Source of the DNA: a virus
Reading direction: 5' to 3' (one strand)
Virus record (IMG/VR): IMGVR_UViG_3300029319_009496
Location: 5,872 to 69,871 of that record
Length of the DNA: 64,000 nt
Shown piece after piece: positions 44,144-54,254 of this stretch. Made by a program: the position numbers and the translations under genes. The notes below the pieces were generated by a model. It was given only the letters and a program-made list of their open reading frames with translations, searched no databases and was not told the DNA's origin. Every line of letters starts with the position of its first letter. The stretch's first letter is position 1.

Positions 44144-44151
44144 TATAAATG
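44144..44151 (+). promoter_or_regulatory. Candidate T4-type late promoter box before gp25
   Basis: TATAAATG matches seven of eight positions of the T4 late consensus. It lies 37 bp before the gp25-like start, inside the largest intergenic gap of the virion module (80 bp). Together with the gp55-like sigma factor this is the best-placed late promoter candidate in the window. A 6-bp inverted repeat (ATGAAT/ATTCAT) flanks it. Confidence 0.4.
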
Positions 44152-44188
44152 CATTCATATATTTTATAAGTGCTAGCAGGAGAAAAAA

Positions 44189-44584
44189 ATGAGTTCAATA
44201 GGCCCTAAGCTTCCTTTGATGAGAGATACAACTTACGGATTTTTTCTTCCAGTGCAAACTTATGCTGAAGAAATACAGCAAAATTTAAAAAATCTTTTAT
44301 TAACTGGCCCGGGCGAAAGAATGATGAACCCTGACTTTGGTGTTGGCTTAAGGCATTTTTTATTTGAGCCTAGGCAGCATAGTGTTTCTTTAATAAGACA
44401 AAAGATTGATGAACAAATGAAAAGATATATGCCATTTATAAGAGCTTATTCAGTTCGCTTTAATCCAGGTACTTCTGCTATTGATCTGGAGGATTCAAAT
44501 ATTCTCTCAATAACAATCGCGTATGATGTTCCATCATTAAATTTATCATCAGAAATAGTTTTGTCTAGAGAGGATATAAATTAA
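44189..44584 (+). CDS. Baseplate wedge protein, gp25-like
   Basis: The 131-residue protein has the GPW/gp25 signature: EEIQQNLKNLLLTGPGERMM, then NPDFGVGLRHFLFEP. In T4 this small protein joins the wedge to the hub and has a lysozyme-like fold name only; in contractile tails it helps to nucleate the sheath. The start follows AGCAGGAG. It is two bases before the gp6-like gene, an arrangement kept in many myoviruses and contractile injection systems. Confidence 0.95.
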   Translation: MSSIGPKLPLMRDTTYGFFLPVQTYAEEIQQNLKNLLLTGPGERMMNPDFGVGLRHFLFEPRQHSVSLIRQKIDEQMKRYMPFIRAYSVRFNPGTSAIDLEDSNILSITIAYDVPSLNLSSEIVLSREDIN

Positions 44585-44586
44585 CC

Positions 44587-46383
44587 ATGTCAAAAAAACA
44601 AAAAAAATTAATAAGGTATACAGATAGAGACTTTAATAATATAAAAGAAAGTTTAGTAAATTATTCAAAAAGATATTACCCAACAATATTTCAAGATTTT
44701 TCAGAAGCCTCTTTTGGCTCATTAATGCTTGACACTGTATCGTATGTTGGTGATGTATTATCGTTTTATTTAGACTATCAAGTCAATGAGTCTTTTCTAG
44801 ACACATCAATTGAATATAATAATGTTTTGAGGCAAGGAGAACAAGTAGGCTATAAAGAGCCTCTAAAATCAAATTCATTTGGTGTCTCAACTTTTTTTAT
44901 TCTTGTTCCAACTGCTCCCAATTCTACACAGCCAGATACTAACTATTTACCAACTTTAGCAAAAAATTCAAAACTTTCATCACAGTCAGGTCAGATATTT
45001 ACTTTAGTTGATGACGTTGATTTTTCTCATCCAGATAATGAAATTTTAACTGCTACATCAAGAGCTAATGATGGTCAGGTCACCTCTTATGTTGTTAAAG
45101 CTTACGGAAAAGTCATCTCTGGAGAACTTAGGGAAGAATTGGTGACAGTTGGTGAGTTTAGAAGATTTTTTACTGCTACTTTATCAGACCCAAATATTAC
45201 TGAAATTGTTTCTGTTGTTGACACCGAGGGGCACGAGTATTTTGAAGTAGATTATTTATCGCAGGATACAATTTTTAGATCCGTTGTTAACAAAGATACA
45301 CAAAGTAGTCGCTATGCTCCCGAAAAAATAGTTACAACTTCTGTACCAAGAAGATTTGTTGTGTTTAATAAGTTTGGCCAAACAACATTAAAGTTTGGAT
45401 ATGGTTCTGAGAGCACTTTAAAAACAGAAAATATTTCACATCCCTCAAATGTTGTTTTAAAAATGCATGGTAGGGAATATGAAAAAGATGATAGTTTTGA
45501 TCCTTCAAAGCTTTTAACAACAGATAAATTTGGTATTGCACCTGCAAACACAACATTAACTGTAACTTATAGAACAAATACAATTGATAATGTTAATGTT
45601 GCTTCACAGGCACTTAATCAAGTTATACAACCATTTTTTATTTTTGGACCAAATGCAGATAATACTGATAAAATTACTTTAGTAAAAAATAGCATTGAAA
45701 CAGTAAATGAAAAATCAATCATGGGAGATGTTTCAGTACCAACTATTAATGAGCTTAAACAAAGAGTAAATGATATTTTTGCTTCACAAAATAGAGCTGT
45801 TACAATTAATGATTATGAAGCATTAGTATACAGATTACCAACAAAGTTTGGAAGTATTAAAAGATGTAAAGTATTAAGAGATCAAGATTCATTCAAAAGA
45901 AATTTAAATCTTTATGTTTTATCGGAAGATAACAATGGAAACTATATTACGACAAATCAAATTGTTAAAAATAATTTAAAAGTATGGCTTAATCATTATC
46001 GCATGATAAATGATACAATCGATATTTTAGACCCAAGAATTATAAACATAGGAGTTAATTTTACTGCAGTAGTTGATTATTCACAAAATAAGTTTGATGC
46101 GCTAAACGCTGGCATCACCGAAATACAACAAATGTTTGATCAAAAAATGGATATTGCAGAGCCAATTTACATAACAGAAATTTATGATCGTTTAAATAAT
46201 TTAGATGAAATTGTTGACGTGACTGATGTTGTAATACTAAATCTAAGTGGAGATAGATATTCAGACGAAACTTTAAATACTTCTGAATTTATATCAGCTG
46301 ACGGTAGAATTTTATATGCTCCTGAAAACGCAGTTTATGAACTTAAATTTTCAAATTTAGATATTGTAGGAACTATTAAATAA
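44587..46383 (+). CDS. Baseplate wedge protein, gp6-like (baseplate J family)
   Basis: The 598-residue protein has the N-terminal pattern of T4 gp6: IRYTDRDFNNIKESLVNY, then FQDFSEASFGSLMLDTVSYV and LSFYLDYQVNESFLDTS. Downstream come INDYEALVYRLPTKFGSIKR and a C-terminal LNPxI-like part with ITEIYDRLNNLDEI. gp6 dimers form the inner ring that controls the baseplate switch. The length is close to T4 gp6 (660). It shares its last base with the next gene. Confidence 0.95.
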   Translation: MSKKQKKLIRYTDRDFNNIKESLVNYSKRYYPTIFQDFSEASFGSLMLDTVSYVGDVLSFYLDYQVNESFLDTSIEYNNVLRQGEQVGYKEPLKSNSFGVSTFFILVPTAPNSTQPDTNYLPTLAKNSKLSSQSGQIFTLVDDVDFSHPDNEILTATSRANDGQVTSYVVKAYGKVISGELREELVTVGEFRRFFTATLSDPNITEIVSVVDTEGHEYFEVDYLSQDTIFRSVVNKDTQSSRYAPEKIVTTSVPRRFVVFNKFGQTTLKFGYGSESTLKTENISHPSNVVLKMHGREYEKDDSFDPSKLLTTDKFGIAPANTTLTVTYRTNTIDNVNVASQALNQVIQPFFIFGPNADNTDKITLVKNSIETVNEKSIMGDVSVPTINELKQRVNDIFASQNRAVTINDYEALVYRLPTKFGSIKRCKVLRDQDSFKRNLNLYVLSEDNNGNYITTNQIVKNNLKVWLNHYRMINDTIDILDPRIINIGVNFTAVVDYSQNKFDALNAGITEIQQMFDQKMDIAEPIYITEIYDRLNNLDEIVDVTDVVILNLSGDRYSDETLNTSEFISADGRILYAPENAVYELKFSNLDIVGTIK

Positions 46384-48350
46384 TGGCTATAAAAAAATAT
46401 TTAGCAACAAAAGATAATACAATTACGAATGCATTTGAACTAAATCGTAATGTTAGAGCTACAGGTTCAAATATGGGTGCTTCTGACATATTAGAAGTTT
46501 TTTCTATATATGGTCAATCAACTACATCATCAGTTGAGTTGTCTCGTGTATTAGTAGAGTTTCCTATATCCAGTGTTTCTGCCGATCGCGCAGCTGGAAA
46601 ATTACCAGCCTCAGGAAGTGCAAGGTTTTATTTAAGAATGTTCAATGCAAGGCACTCAGAGCAACTTCCAAGAGACTATACTTTCAATGTTTTAGCTGTA
46701 TCACAGTCTTGGCAAGAGGGCTACGGCTTAGATATGGAGTCTTACAGTGATAAAACAAAAGATCGAATACAAGGTTCAAATTGGTTTAATGCTAATAATA
46801 ATCTTGTAGCAGCAAAGTTGATTAATGCTATTGACTGTTCAGGTGTTAGCAATGACCATACATTTACGTTAACATCTCCTACAGCCATGGGAGGCGACGG
46901 AGTTACTTACACGTTTAAATTTGTACACGATGTAACAGCTGTTAATGCAGGCGCCGCAGGAAATATATATTATATTGCCCGCGATGGACTGACAGACGCC
47001 CAACGTGCCGCTGCCTGCGCTGATGCAATTAACGGAACTGCAAATGTAAATGTTGCTTTTAGCAATGGCGATGCAAGTTCTGTAAACACCACTGATCTTA
47101 AAATTAAAGCAACTGCGCCAGGAACTGGTGGTGGAGCAACTATAGATTTAGAATTTGATAATCCGGGTATAATAGGAAATGGCCATGCAAATGTACTAGC
47201 AGCTACAAACGGGTTTACTGGAACTAAAATTCTTGAAGATGCATTCACAGGCGGTGATGGTAGGTGGGCAAACATTGGTGGCGATTATCATATCTCTGGC
47301 CCTTATGTGTCTGGCTCCACAATGCCAAAGAAAACTTTTACATTTAATGACGGAGATGAAGACTTGATTGTTGATGTTACTCCTTTTGTTGAGGAATGGA
47401 TTGATGGTAATAAATCAAATTATGGCTTTGGTGTGTTCCTAACATCTAGTTTTGAAGGATTTGTTTCTAACTCATCTGGTCTTGATGGTGATGAAATACC
47501 ACACAATCCTGATGGTGCCAAAAAAAGTTTTTATACAAAAAGATTTTTTTCTAGAACAAGTGAGTTCTTTTTTAAAAGACCGGTGCTTGAAGCTAGATGG
47601 GACTCAAGAATAAGTGATGATAGGGGATATTTTTTCTCAAGCTCTTCTCTTGCTCCAGCATCAGATAATTTAAATAACTTGTATCTTTACAATTACATAA
47701 GAGGAAATTTGGTGGATATACCACGTTCTGAAACAATAACTGTTAGTTTATATTCATCAAGTTTAGCAGGTTCTCCTACAGGAGATGCATTAGCCACTGC
47801 TACAGCTAGTAAAATTAGCACTGGAGTATATAAGGCACAAATATCTATAAATACTACCTCTTCAGTATTAAATGATGTTTGGTCTGGGAGTATTGGTGGT
47901 GAATATAAAACAGGCTCAATTAAAGTAAATAATTTTAATAATTCTAGTGTTTTAATGTCTGATGATTTTACAACATTTAATACAAAAATAACTAATTTAC
48001 GCTCTAAATATTCTTCAGATGAACAAGCTAGATTTAGAGTTTTTACTAGGCCAAGAAATTTTTCACCTACAATATATACTGTGGCCAATACTGAGCTACA
48101 AAAATTAATTGTTCCAAGTGCTTCTTTCGAAATATTTAGATCTGTTGATAATCATACTGTGATTAACAATTCTACTGGTAGCTCGACTAAACATACATAT
48201 TTGTCTTATGATAATTCTGGTAGTTATTTTGATCTTGACATGTCACTTTTAGAGCCCGGTTATATGTATGGAATACGTCTTTATTACCACTCATCTGGTG
48301 AGTGGAGAAGACAAAGACAAGAATTTAAATTTAGAGTAGAAGATATATAA
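46383..48350 (+). CDS. Tail/baseplate structural protein with inserted beta domain
   Basis: The 655-residue protein is strand-rich with Ser/Thr/Asn-rich loops. Its first 150 residues (ATKDNTITNAFELNRNV, RVLVEFPISSV, YTFNVLAVSQSWQEGYGLD) resemble DNRLRE-type beta-sandwiches, and FVEEWIDGNKSNYGFGVFL resumes that pattern near 320. Between them, at about residues 155-295, lies an Ala/Gly-rich domain (GLTDAQRAAACADAING, ATAPGTGGG) whose base composition is richer in GC than the flanks. It looks like a mobile domain inserted in the sandwich. The gene follows gp6 directly and should encode a baseplate or fibre component. Confidence 0.8.
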   Translation: MAIKKYLATKDNTITNAFELNRNVRATGSNMGASDILEVFSIYGQSTTSSVELSRVLVEFPISSVSADRAAGKLPASGSARFYLRMFNARHSEQLPRDYTFNVLAVSQSWQEGYGLDMESYSDKTKDRIQGSNWFNANNNLVAAKLINAIDCSGVSNDHTFTLTSPTAMGGDGVTYTFKFVHDVTAVNAGAAGNIYYIARDGLTDAQRAAACADAINGTANVNVAFSNGDASSVNTTDLKIKATAPGTGGGATIDLEFDNPGIIGNGHANVLAATNGFTGTKILEDAFTGGDGRWANIGGDYHISGPYVSGSTMPKKTFTFNDGDEDLIVDVTPFVEEWIDGNKSNYGFGVFLTSSFEGFVSNSSGLDGDEIPHNPDGAKKSFYTKRFFSRTSEFFFKRPVLEARWDSRISDDRGYFFSSSSLAPASDNLNNLYLYNYIRGNLVDIPRSETITVSLYSSSLAGSPTGDALATATASKISTGVYKAQISINTTSSVLNDVWSGSIGGEYKTGSIKVNNFNNSSVLMSDDFTTFNTKITNLRSKYSSDEQARFRVFTRPRNFSPTIYTVANTELQKLIVPSASFEIFRSVDNHTVINNSTGSSTKHTYLSYDNSGSYFDLDMSLLEPGYMYGIRLYYHSSGEWRRQRQEFKFRVEDI

Positions 48351-48368
48351 TGTATAGTTGGAATATTT

Positions 48369-51300
48369 ATGAGCATAAAAGATTTATTTAATAAAGGTTA
48401 CTCTTTAAAATTTCTTAAAAGTAAAAATCAAGACAATCTTAGAGAAGATTTAGAATCTAACAGGTTTATTGAGGCTTACTCAAAAAGAAGTCAAAGATTT
48501 TTTCCAGATGTTGATTTTACAACAGCTTCAAATTTCGCTCGCTTTGGTTTAGCCGAGGAATATTATGACACTGCTATAAAAAGGATATATCAAACATATC
48601 CATATGATGGCTCTGCTGCAGAAAGAATTGAATGGGAAAATGAAAGCACTTATTTAGATTTATTTATTTTTGAAAATGAATACCCAAGAACAAATGGCTT
48701 TGTTACTGTTAATAGTGCATCTCATACATACACCAGTACTCGTCAAAATAATATTTATAGTAGTAGCTTGCCACAATATATCTCATTCAAAGGAGCACCA
48801 AAAGTTGACCCAAGAGGTGATTACAAAAGTCCTTTAGGGGCAGGCACAGCTCGGTCTGGAATATCCAAAGCTAATATATACGATACAGGCTCTCAAAGAA
48901 CTAGCAACTTAGAATTTGATTTAGAAAAAGGTGTTACTGTAGAGTGCTGGATGAAAAAAGATGCTTGGGCAGGCCAAACCCCAAATGCTTGGGAAGTTAT
49001 ATTTAGTAATATTACAACTGGGTCAGTAGCAAGCGATAATTATATGATTATGTATGTTGCTGATTCATCAAAATCGACAGTATATGTAGAAATTAATTCA
49101 GGTTCAGTTAATCATACTTTTTCGCATAACACAGGCTTAACAGATATAGCTGACGGTTTATGGCATCATTACGCCTTGACTGCTAAAAAAACATCGACAG
49201 GAACTAAAACAGAATTATTTGTTGATGGTACACATATTTCTGAAATAGATACAAACAAATCATTTACCGCGTTTGACAATACTTTAGTTGGAGCAATAGG
49301 CGCCTTGGCCGCTCCGATAAAGCTCGGCCCGGGCAAGGTGCAGCTGACCCGAGCCGGCTGGGGAAATATTGTTCGTACATCATTTGATGAATTTAGATAT
49401 TGGAAAACAGAAAGAAATGCAAAGCAAATTGGTAGATTTTGGAGAGATCAAATTGCAGGAGGTACCAACACTGACAATATAAAATATGATGACATTACAA
49501 ACAAAGTTGATTTAGGTATATATTATAAATTTAATGAAGGGATTGCAGCGATTCCAAGTACTGATTCTATCATTTTAGACTACTCTGGTAGAATATCCAA
49601 TGGAATTTATGAAAACTACTCGGCAGCAAATTCTAGAAGCACTGAATCTGCAATGGTTTTAGCAGGAGCAGCAACTAAAGAATTTAAAGATCCAATATTA
49701 TATGCCACACACCCAGCTGTTGCATCACTTATAGTAAATAAGAAAAAACTTGGTAAGATGCATGATTATTCTAATGCCGCTTCTTTGTATAAATCTTTAC
49801 CTGGCTGGATAGCTGAAGAGGACGAAAAAGAGTCAAATCATTTAAAATACCTAACACAAATAATGGCTAGTTTTTTAGATGATTTGTATTTGCAAATTAA
49901 AAAAATACCAGAATTAAAAAACATAAATTATCCTGATGATAATTTATATGAAAAGCCACTTCCTTTTGCAGATAGATTGCTAGAAACTAGAGGATATGAC
50001 GCCCCAGAGCTTTTTTCTCATGCCTCCGCTCTAGCACAGTTTTTGCAAAGAGATGAAAAAATTCTTTTTGAAAAAAAATTACAAGAAATAAAAAATATAA
50101 TATATCAAAACATTTACAATAATTTATCTTATATACAAAAATCTAAAGGAACTTTTAAATCTTTAAGAAACTTTTTAAGGTGTTTTGGAGTTGATGAAGA
50201 GCTGATAAAGCTTAATTTATATGCTAATAATGATGAGTATGAATTTAAAGATAATTTTACCAACACTGCATTATCAAAAAAATATGTTGATTTTGATGAT
50301 CTAGAAACAAGATTTAAATCTAATGGTAATTATAATAATTCATTTACAGCGACTGCATATCAGTTTAAGTATGCATCAGTGAATAATTCAATATCATATA
50401 TACCTGCTATAACAGAAACACAAATGAGCGGCGCCGCCCTCACAATCGAAGCAGAAATTATTTTTCCAAAAAGAAAATTAGCTGTTGATACTAATTTTGA
50501 AGTTTTTCCTTCCCTAACATCATCATTATTTGGATTACATGCTGTTCCAGCATCAGATACAAATATTGCTTTTGCATCGGATGATACAATCAATTTTAAT
50601 ATTGTGGCCTTAAAGAACAGCGTCAATGAAAAGGACGCATCAATAGCGCTTATAACTTCTGGATCATCAAACATACTATCTGATTTAAAATCTACTTTAT
50701 ATACGAGTATATATGATAATCAAAAATGGAATTTAGCTTTTAGGTTAAGGCCAAAAAATATCTCAGTACCAAACTTTGTTGACGGCGCTGTTGGAAATTT
50801 AAATTCTGGCTACATATACGAATTATATGGAAATAACTTTCTGTCAAATGAACTTCAAAATGAGTTTATTATTACTGGCTCATTAAATACAGCACAAGCA
50901 GCTAAATTTTTTACAAACCCTAAAAGAATATTTATTGGATCGGCAAGAAAACATTTTACTGGAAGTGTCGAACTTTATTCAGACGTAAAAATATCATCTG
51001 TACGCGCATGGTACAATTATATTGATAATGAAACTATGAGATTTCATGGTAAAAATTCTAAAACCTATGGCGCTAAAGATCCTTTTAAAAGTAGTGATTT
51101 AAACTATCAAAATAGTAATATTAAAATTCCTGAAATAAAAACTCTATTTCTTAACTGGACTATTGATAATGTTACAGGCTCTGATGCAAACGGTCAATTT
51201 TTAATAAATGATTTTTCATCTGGCTCTAATAGTACAACAGATTATGGATATATATCTTCTCTTATAAATAAAAATTACACTGGTAGAGGAGATTTTTTTA

Positions 51301-54218
51301 CTTCTGGTGCTGCATTTAGAGAAGAAGCTGTTGATGTTGAGTTTGTACAAACAGCAAAACAAAAATTACCTGAAGTTGTTAATAGCGACGATATGATCAA
51401 AATTTTAAATAAGCAAGATGATGTTGTTTTCACAAGAGACACAACTTACGTTCAACACCTCTTATCAGTTGAAAAAAGCATGTATCAGATTATATCTGAA
51501 GAGATGTTAAGATTTTTTGCATCAATCACAAGCTTTAACAATTTAATTGGGGAGCCAGTCAATAGATATAGGCCTAGATACAAAACGTTAGAAAAACTTA
51601 AACAATTATTTTTTGAAAGAGTTGAGACTGGCATAGATCTAGAAAAGTTTATAGAATTTTATAAATGGATTGATGATGCTGTAACAATGATGATTGGTCA
51701 GTTGATTCCAGCTTCAGCAAATACAGTAGAACTATTAAGAAATATGGTTGAAAGTCATATCTTAGAAAGAAATAAATATTTTACAAAATTTCCCACTTTA
51801 GAATTGTCAGATAAAAATATTATAGGATCAGCTAAGGCAATAGATGAATTAAAGTACAATTGGAAATTTGGCCATGCACCTTTAAATCAAAATCAAAATT
51901 CTAATCAGAATACAAATTGTTTATGGTGGAAAGAGCGCGCTGAGCGTGATGATGCTTTATCATCAGGTGTTACAGCAGTCGATAATGATAAAAATACAAT
52001 ACTAAAAGTTTATAATACTGATACCTCAGGCGCTTTTCTGCCGGTGCTTAAAACACAAGCTGGCGAAAAATATTTAAAATCCTATTATCATGATCGTTCT
52101 TTAACAAAACTACATGATTTAGTTTCTGATAGGAGCTTAAAATTAAAATCTGGCGCAAACTCACAACAACAAAACAGACACGATTTTTATAAAGGTATTA
52201 TTAAGTGGGGAAGTGATGACGATTTTATTTATATTGATGCCGACAATGAATTACCAAAAGTGGATTGCAATGATAAACATATTCCTGATGAAATAAACAA
52301 AAAACGTTTTTTAAGCACTGTGCTTACAATGCCAGCAACTGAATTGTCTGGCTCTAACTCATTGGGAACAGGCATCGCAGATAAAAAACCAACTGATGGT
52401 AAATCAACCTTACTGCTTCCGTTTAGTATGTATTCATCCTCGATAAGCACTGGCTATAGATCTTCATACGTTGGCGGTACAATGCCAAAAATTGAATTTG
52501 CTAACATCCATGAAGACAAATATGGACTTGATGCAGAAATACCAATGCAGGGGCCATTCACAGAAAAATATGTTGGAGGCATGCAACATCGCCACATCAA
52601 ACTGAATCAGGGCTCTGATAATGACTTAAATAGGGCAGAAGGATGGCATATAGAGCCGTTTTTAGATTTAAGCGCCGATAAAGATATTTTAGATCAAACA
52701 TTTGATACTGCTACTACAACACCATCGGAAGACACACATTTTCTTCCATTGCCAGCTGGCTCTGCAACTGGCGACCCAAGTCCTTTTGAGTATTGGAAAA
52801 ATGGTGTAGGCGCAGATAATCAATGGTCGTTTATATCAGGCCCTACGCCCTCTGCTGGAACTGGGCCCTCTGGCGGTTCTTTTGGGTCAAATGGCTATGC
52901 ATATTGCGAAGTTCTGCCATCTAGGGTTGGTCAAACATTCTCGTTAGTGTCACCTCTGATAGACTTTTTAGATATTTCAGCTGAATCTAGAATATTATTC
53001 ACTTTCCTTTATCATATGCATGGTGTACACATAGGAAATTTAGTTGTTCAAGCTAGCGAAGATTCTAGTTTTACTACTGGTGTAAAAAATTTGAATGTAA
53101 GGTGGTACGATTCATCTGGCCTTAACTTTACAACTTCAAATGTTATCTCCGGGCAACAACAAACTTCACCAACTGAGGCTTTCCGTGTCGCTGCAGCTGG
53201 CGTAAATATGAGTTCGCCCGCAGCACTTGGGCCTGATGATGGTTTAAATAGTTTTATTGGAAAGCGTTTTTATATAAGGTTTTTATACACAGCGGGAATA
53301 TCTCATTTAGGTGATCTTGCTATCGATCGCGTAAGAATTTATAAGGCCGGCACTACTACAGAATCATTATATGGAGATGTATTTCAAAATTCATTCAAGC
53401 TTCTACACCCAACTTATGATGATCACAATCGACCATATGCAACTTTAAGCAGAGATAACCTAGCTAAAAGCCCAATTAATATTAAGAATATTCATATGAC
53501 AGGAAGTTCACCTACAGTAGCAGGAAACTTTCTTAATAGATATGAATACATCAACACAGTAAGTCCGGAAGCTAACGACCCATTTTTTGTTAAAAATATT
53601 GGCAGTATAACACAAACTCATCCTGAAATTCCCTTAATTAATAAAATAGAAACAATATTATTAACTCCTGCATCCGAGACTACGGGCAGAACTAGCCTAT
53701 CAGCTTTTCGTAATTTTACTTTACCCGATAGATCTTTCATATCTGGAAGCACTATAAAAAATAGAACTAGAATAATGAGTAGATTTAGTTCACCCGGTGG
53801 TTTTGAAACAACAACTAGAGGATTTTTAGATCCGGCCCATGAGACTTATTCAGTTTATAATGCATTAAATTATAAAAATTTATCACCAAGAATAGTTTTT
53901 AATACACAGCTCCAAGCCCACTGTGGCCAGTTTGGTGCCAGCACACATGGCACTGGCTCAACATCAGCTAGAATTTTTGGAAATACATTATTAGAAAAAA
54001 CTGGTACAATAAATGCCCTGGATTATCAATTAGCAGGCGATGCTGCAAAGCACAAATATCATAGAAATAATATTGAAAGATTAAAACTAACTGGCGCGTC
54101 ATCTGATTTTTCGAAAATGACAGCAATTACTGCTTCCTCTTTCGATAACGCTTTTGTGTCTCATATGATTCCAAGAACTGATAAACAAACAAGATGGATA
54201 ACAGCGTCGTTAATTTAA
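48369..54218 (+). CDS. Giant structural protein with LamG-like and MAM-like domains
   Basis: The 1949-residue protein has an N-terminal part of baseplate type (RFFPDVDFTTASNFARFG, KRIYQTYPYDGS). A LamG/concanavalin-like jelly roll follows at about 185-345 (GVTVECWMKKDAW, DGLWHHYALT, LFVDGT). A helical middle (LYLQIKKIPELKNINYPDD, SKGTFKSLRNFLRCFGVDEE) is of the kind seen in tail proteins of marine myoviruses. At about 1465-1655 there is a MAM-like jelly roll (SFGSNGYAYCEV, SPLIDFLDIS, FTFLYHMHGVHIGNLVVQAS, GDLAIDRVRIY). Both jelly-roll types often bind carbohydrates, so host glycan contact is likely. An Asn/Gln linker (NQNQNSNQNTN) separates domains near 1178. It is probably a fibre or baseplate-periphery protein. 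Confidence 0.8.
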   Translation: MSIKDLFNKGYSLKFLKSKNQDNLREDLESNRFIEAYSKRSQRFFPDVDFTTASNFARFGLAEEYYDTAIKRIYQTYPYDGSAAERIEWENESTYLDLFIFENEYPRTNGFVTVNSASHTYTSTRQNNIYSSSLPQYISFKGAPKVDPRGDYKSPLGAGTARSGISKANIYDTGSQRTSNLEFDLEKGVTVECWMKKDAWAGQTPNAWEVIFSNITTGSVASDNYMIMYVADSSKSTVYVEINSGSVNHTFSHNTGLTDIADGLWHHYALTAKKTSTGTKTELFVDGTHISEIDTNKSFTAFDNTLVGAIGALAAPIKLGPGKVQLTRAGWGNIVRTSFDEFRYWKTERNAKQIGRFWRDQIAGGTNTDNIKYDDITNKVDLGIYYKFNEGIAAIPSTDSIILDYSGRISNGIYENYSAANSRSTESAMVLAGAATKEFKDPILYATHPAVASLIVNKKKLGKMHDYSNAASLYKSLPGWIAEEDEKESNHLKYLTQIMASFLDDLYLQIKKIPELKNINYPDDNLYEKPLPFADRLLETRGYDAPELFSHASALAQFLQRDEKILFEKKLQEIKNIIYQNIYNNLSYIQKSKGTFKSLRNFLRCFGVDEELIKLNLYANNDEYEFKDNFTNTALSKKYVDFDDLETRFKSNGNYNNSFTATAYQFKYASVNNSISYIPAITETQMSGAALTIEAEIIFPKRKLAVDTNFEVFPSLTSSLFGLHAVPASDTNIAFASDDTINFNIVALKNSVNEKDASIALITSGSSNILSDLKSTLYTSIYDNQKWNLAFRLRPKNISVPNFVDGAVGNLNSGYIYELYGNNFLSNELQNEFIITGSLNTAQAAKFFTNPKRIFIGSARKHFTGSVELYSDVKISSVRAWYNYIDNETMRFHGKNSKTYGAKDPFKSSDLNYQNSNIKIPEIKTLFLNWTIDNVTGSDANGQFLINDFSSGSNSTTDYGYISSLINKNYTGRGDFFTSGAAFREEAVDVEFVQTAKQKLPEVVNSDDMIKILNKQDDVVFTRDTTYVQHLLSVEKSMYQIISEEMLRFFASITSFNNLIGEPVNRYRPRYKTLEKLKQLFFERVETGIDLEKFIEFYKWIDDAVTMMIGQLIPASANTVELLRNMVESHILERNKYFTKFPTLELSDKNIIGSAKAIDELKYNWKFGHAPLNQNQNSNQNTNCLWWKERAERDDALSSGVTAVDNDKNTILKVYNTDTSGAFLPVLKTQAGEKYLKSYYHDRSLTKLHDLVSDRSLKLKSGANSQQQNRHDFYKGIIKWGSDDDFIYIDADNELPKVDCNDKHIPDEINKKRFLSTVLTMPATELSGSNSLGTGIADKKPTDGKSTLLLPFSMYSSSISTGYRSSYVGGTMPKIEFANIHEDKYGLDAEIPMQGPFTEKYVGGMQHRHIKLNQGSDNDLNRAEGWHIEPFLDLSADKDILDQTFDTATTTPSEDTHFLPLPAGSATGDPSPFEYWKNGVGADNQWSFISGPTPSAGTGPSGGSFGSNGYAYCEVLPSRVGQTFSLVSPLIDFLDISAESRILFTFLYHMHGVHIGNLVVQASEDSSFTTGVKNLNVRWYDSSGLNFTTSNVISGQQQTSPTEAFRVAAAGVNMSSPAALGPDDGLNSFIGKRFYIRFLYTAGISHLGDLAIDRVRIYKAGTTTESLYGDVFQNSFKLLHPTYDDHNRPYATLSRDNLAKSPINIKNIHMTGSSPTVAGNFLNRYEYINTVSPEANDPFFVKNIGSITQTHPEIPLINKIETILLTPASETTGRTSLSAFRNFTLPDRSFISGSTIKNRTRIMSRFSSPGGFETTTRGFLDPAHETYSVYNALNYKNLSPRIVFNTQLQAHCGQFGASTHGTGSTSARIFGNTLLEKTGTINALDYQLAGDAAKHKYHRNNIERLKLTGASSDFSKMTAITASSFDNAFVSHMIPRTDKQTRWITASLI

Positions 54219-54254
54219 TATATAATCTAATTATACAATAGGAAAAGGTTTAAA

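Noticed and set aside
44130-44160. Terminator hairpin after the giant gene
   Set aside because: The inverted repeat ATGAAT/ATTCAT has only A/T-rich pairs, a 17-base loop and no following T run, so it is too weak.
46970-47275. 101-residue minus-strand frame opposite the insert domain
   Set aside because: It is an antisense shadow favoured by the GC-richer, Ala/Gly-rich codons of the plus gene; it has no start site or neighbours.
47693-48088. 131-residue minus-strand frame opposite the 655-residue gene
   Set aside because: It is an antisense shadow of a Ser/Thr-rich coding region without any supporting feature.
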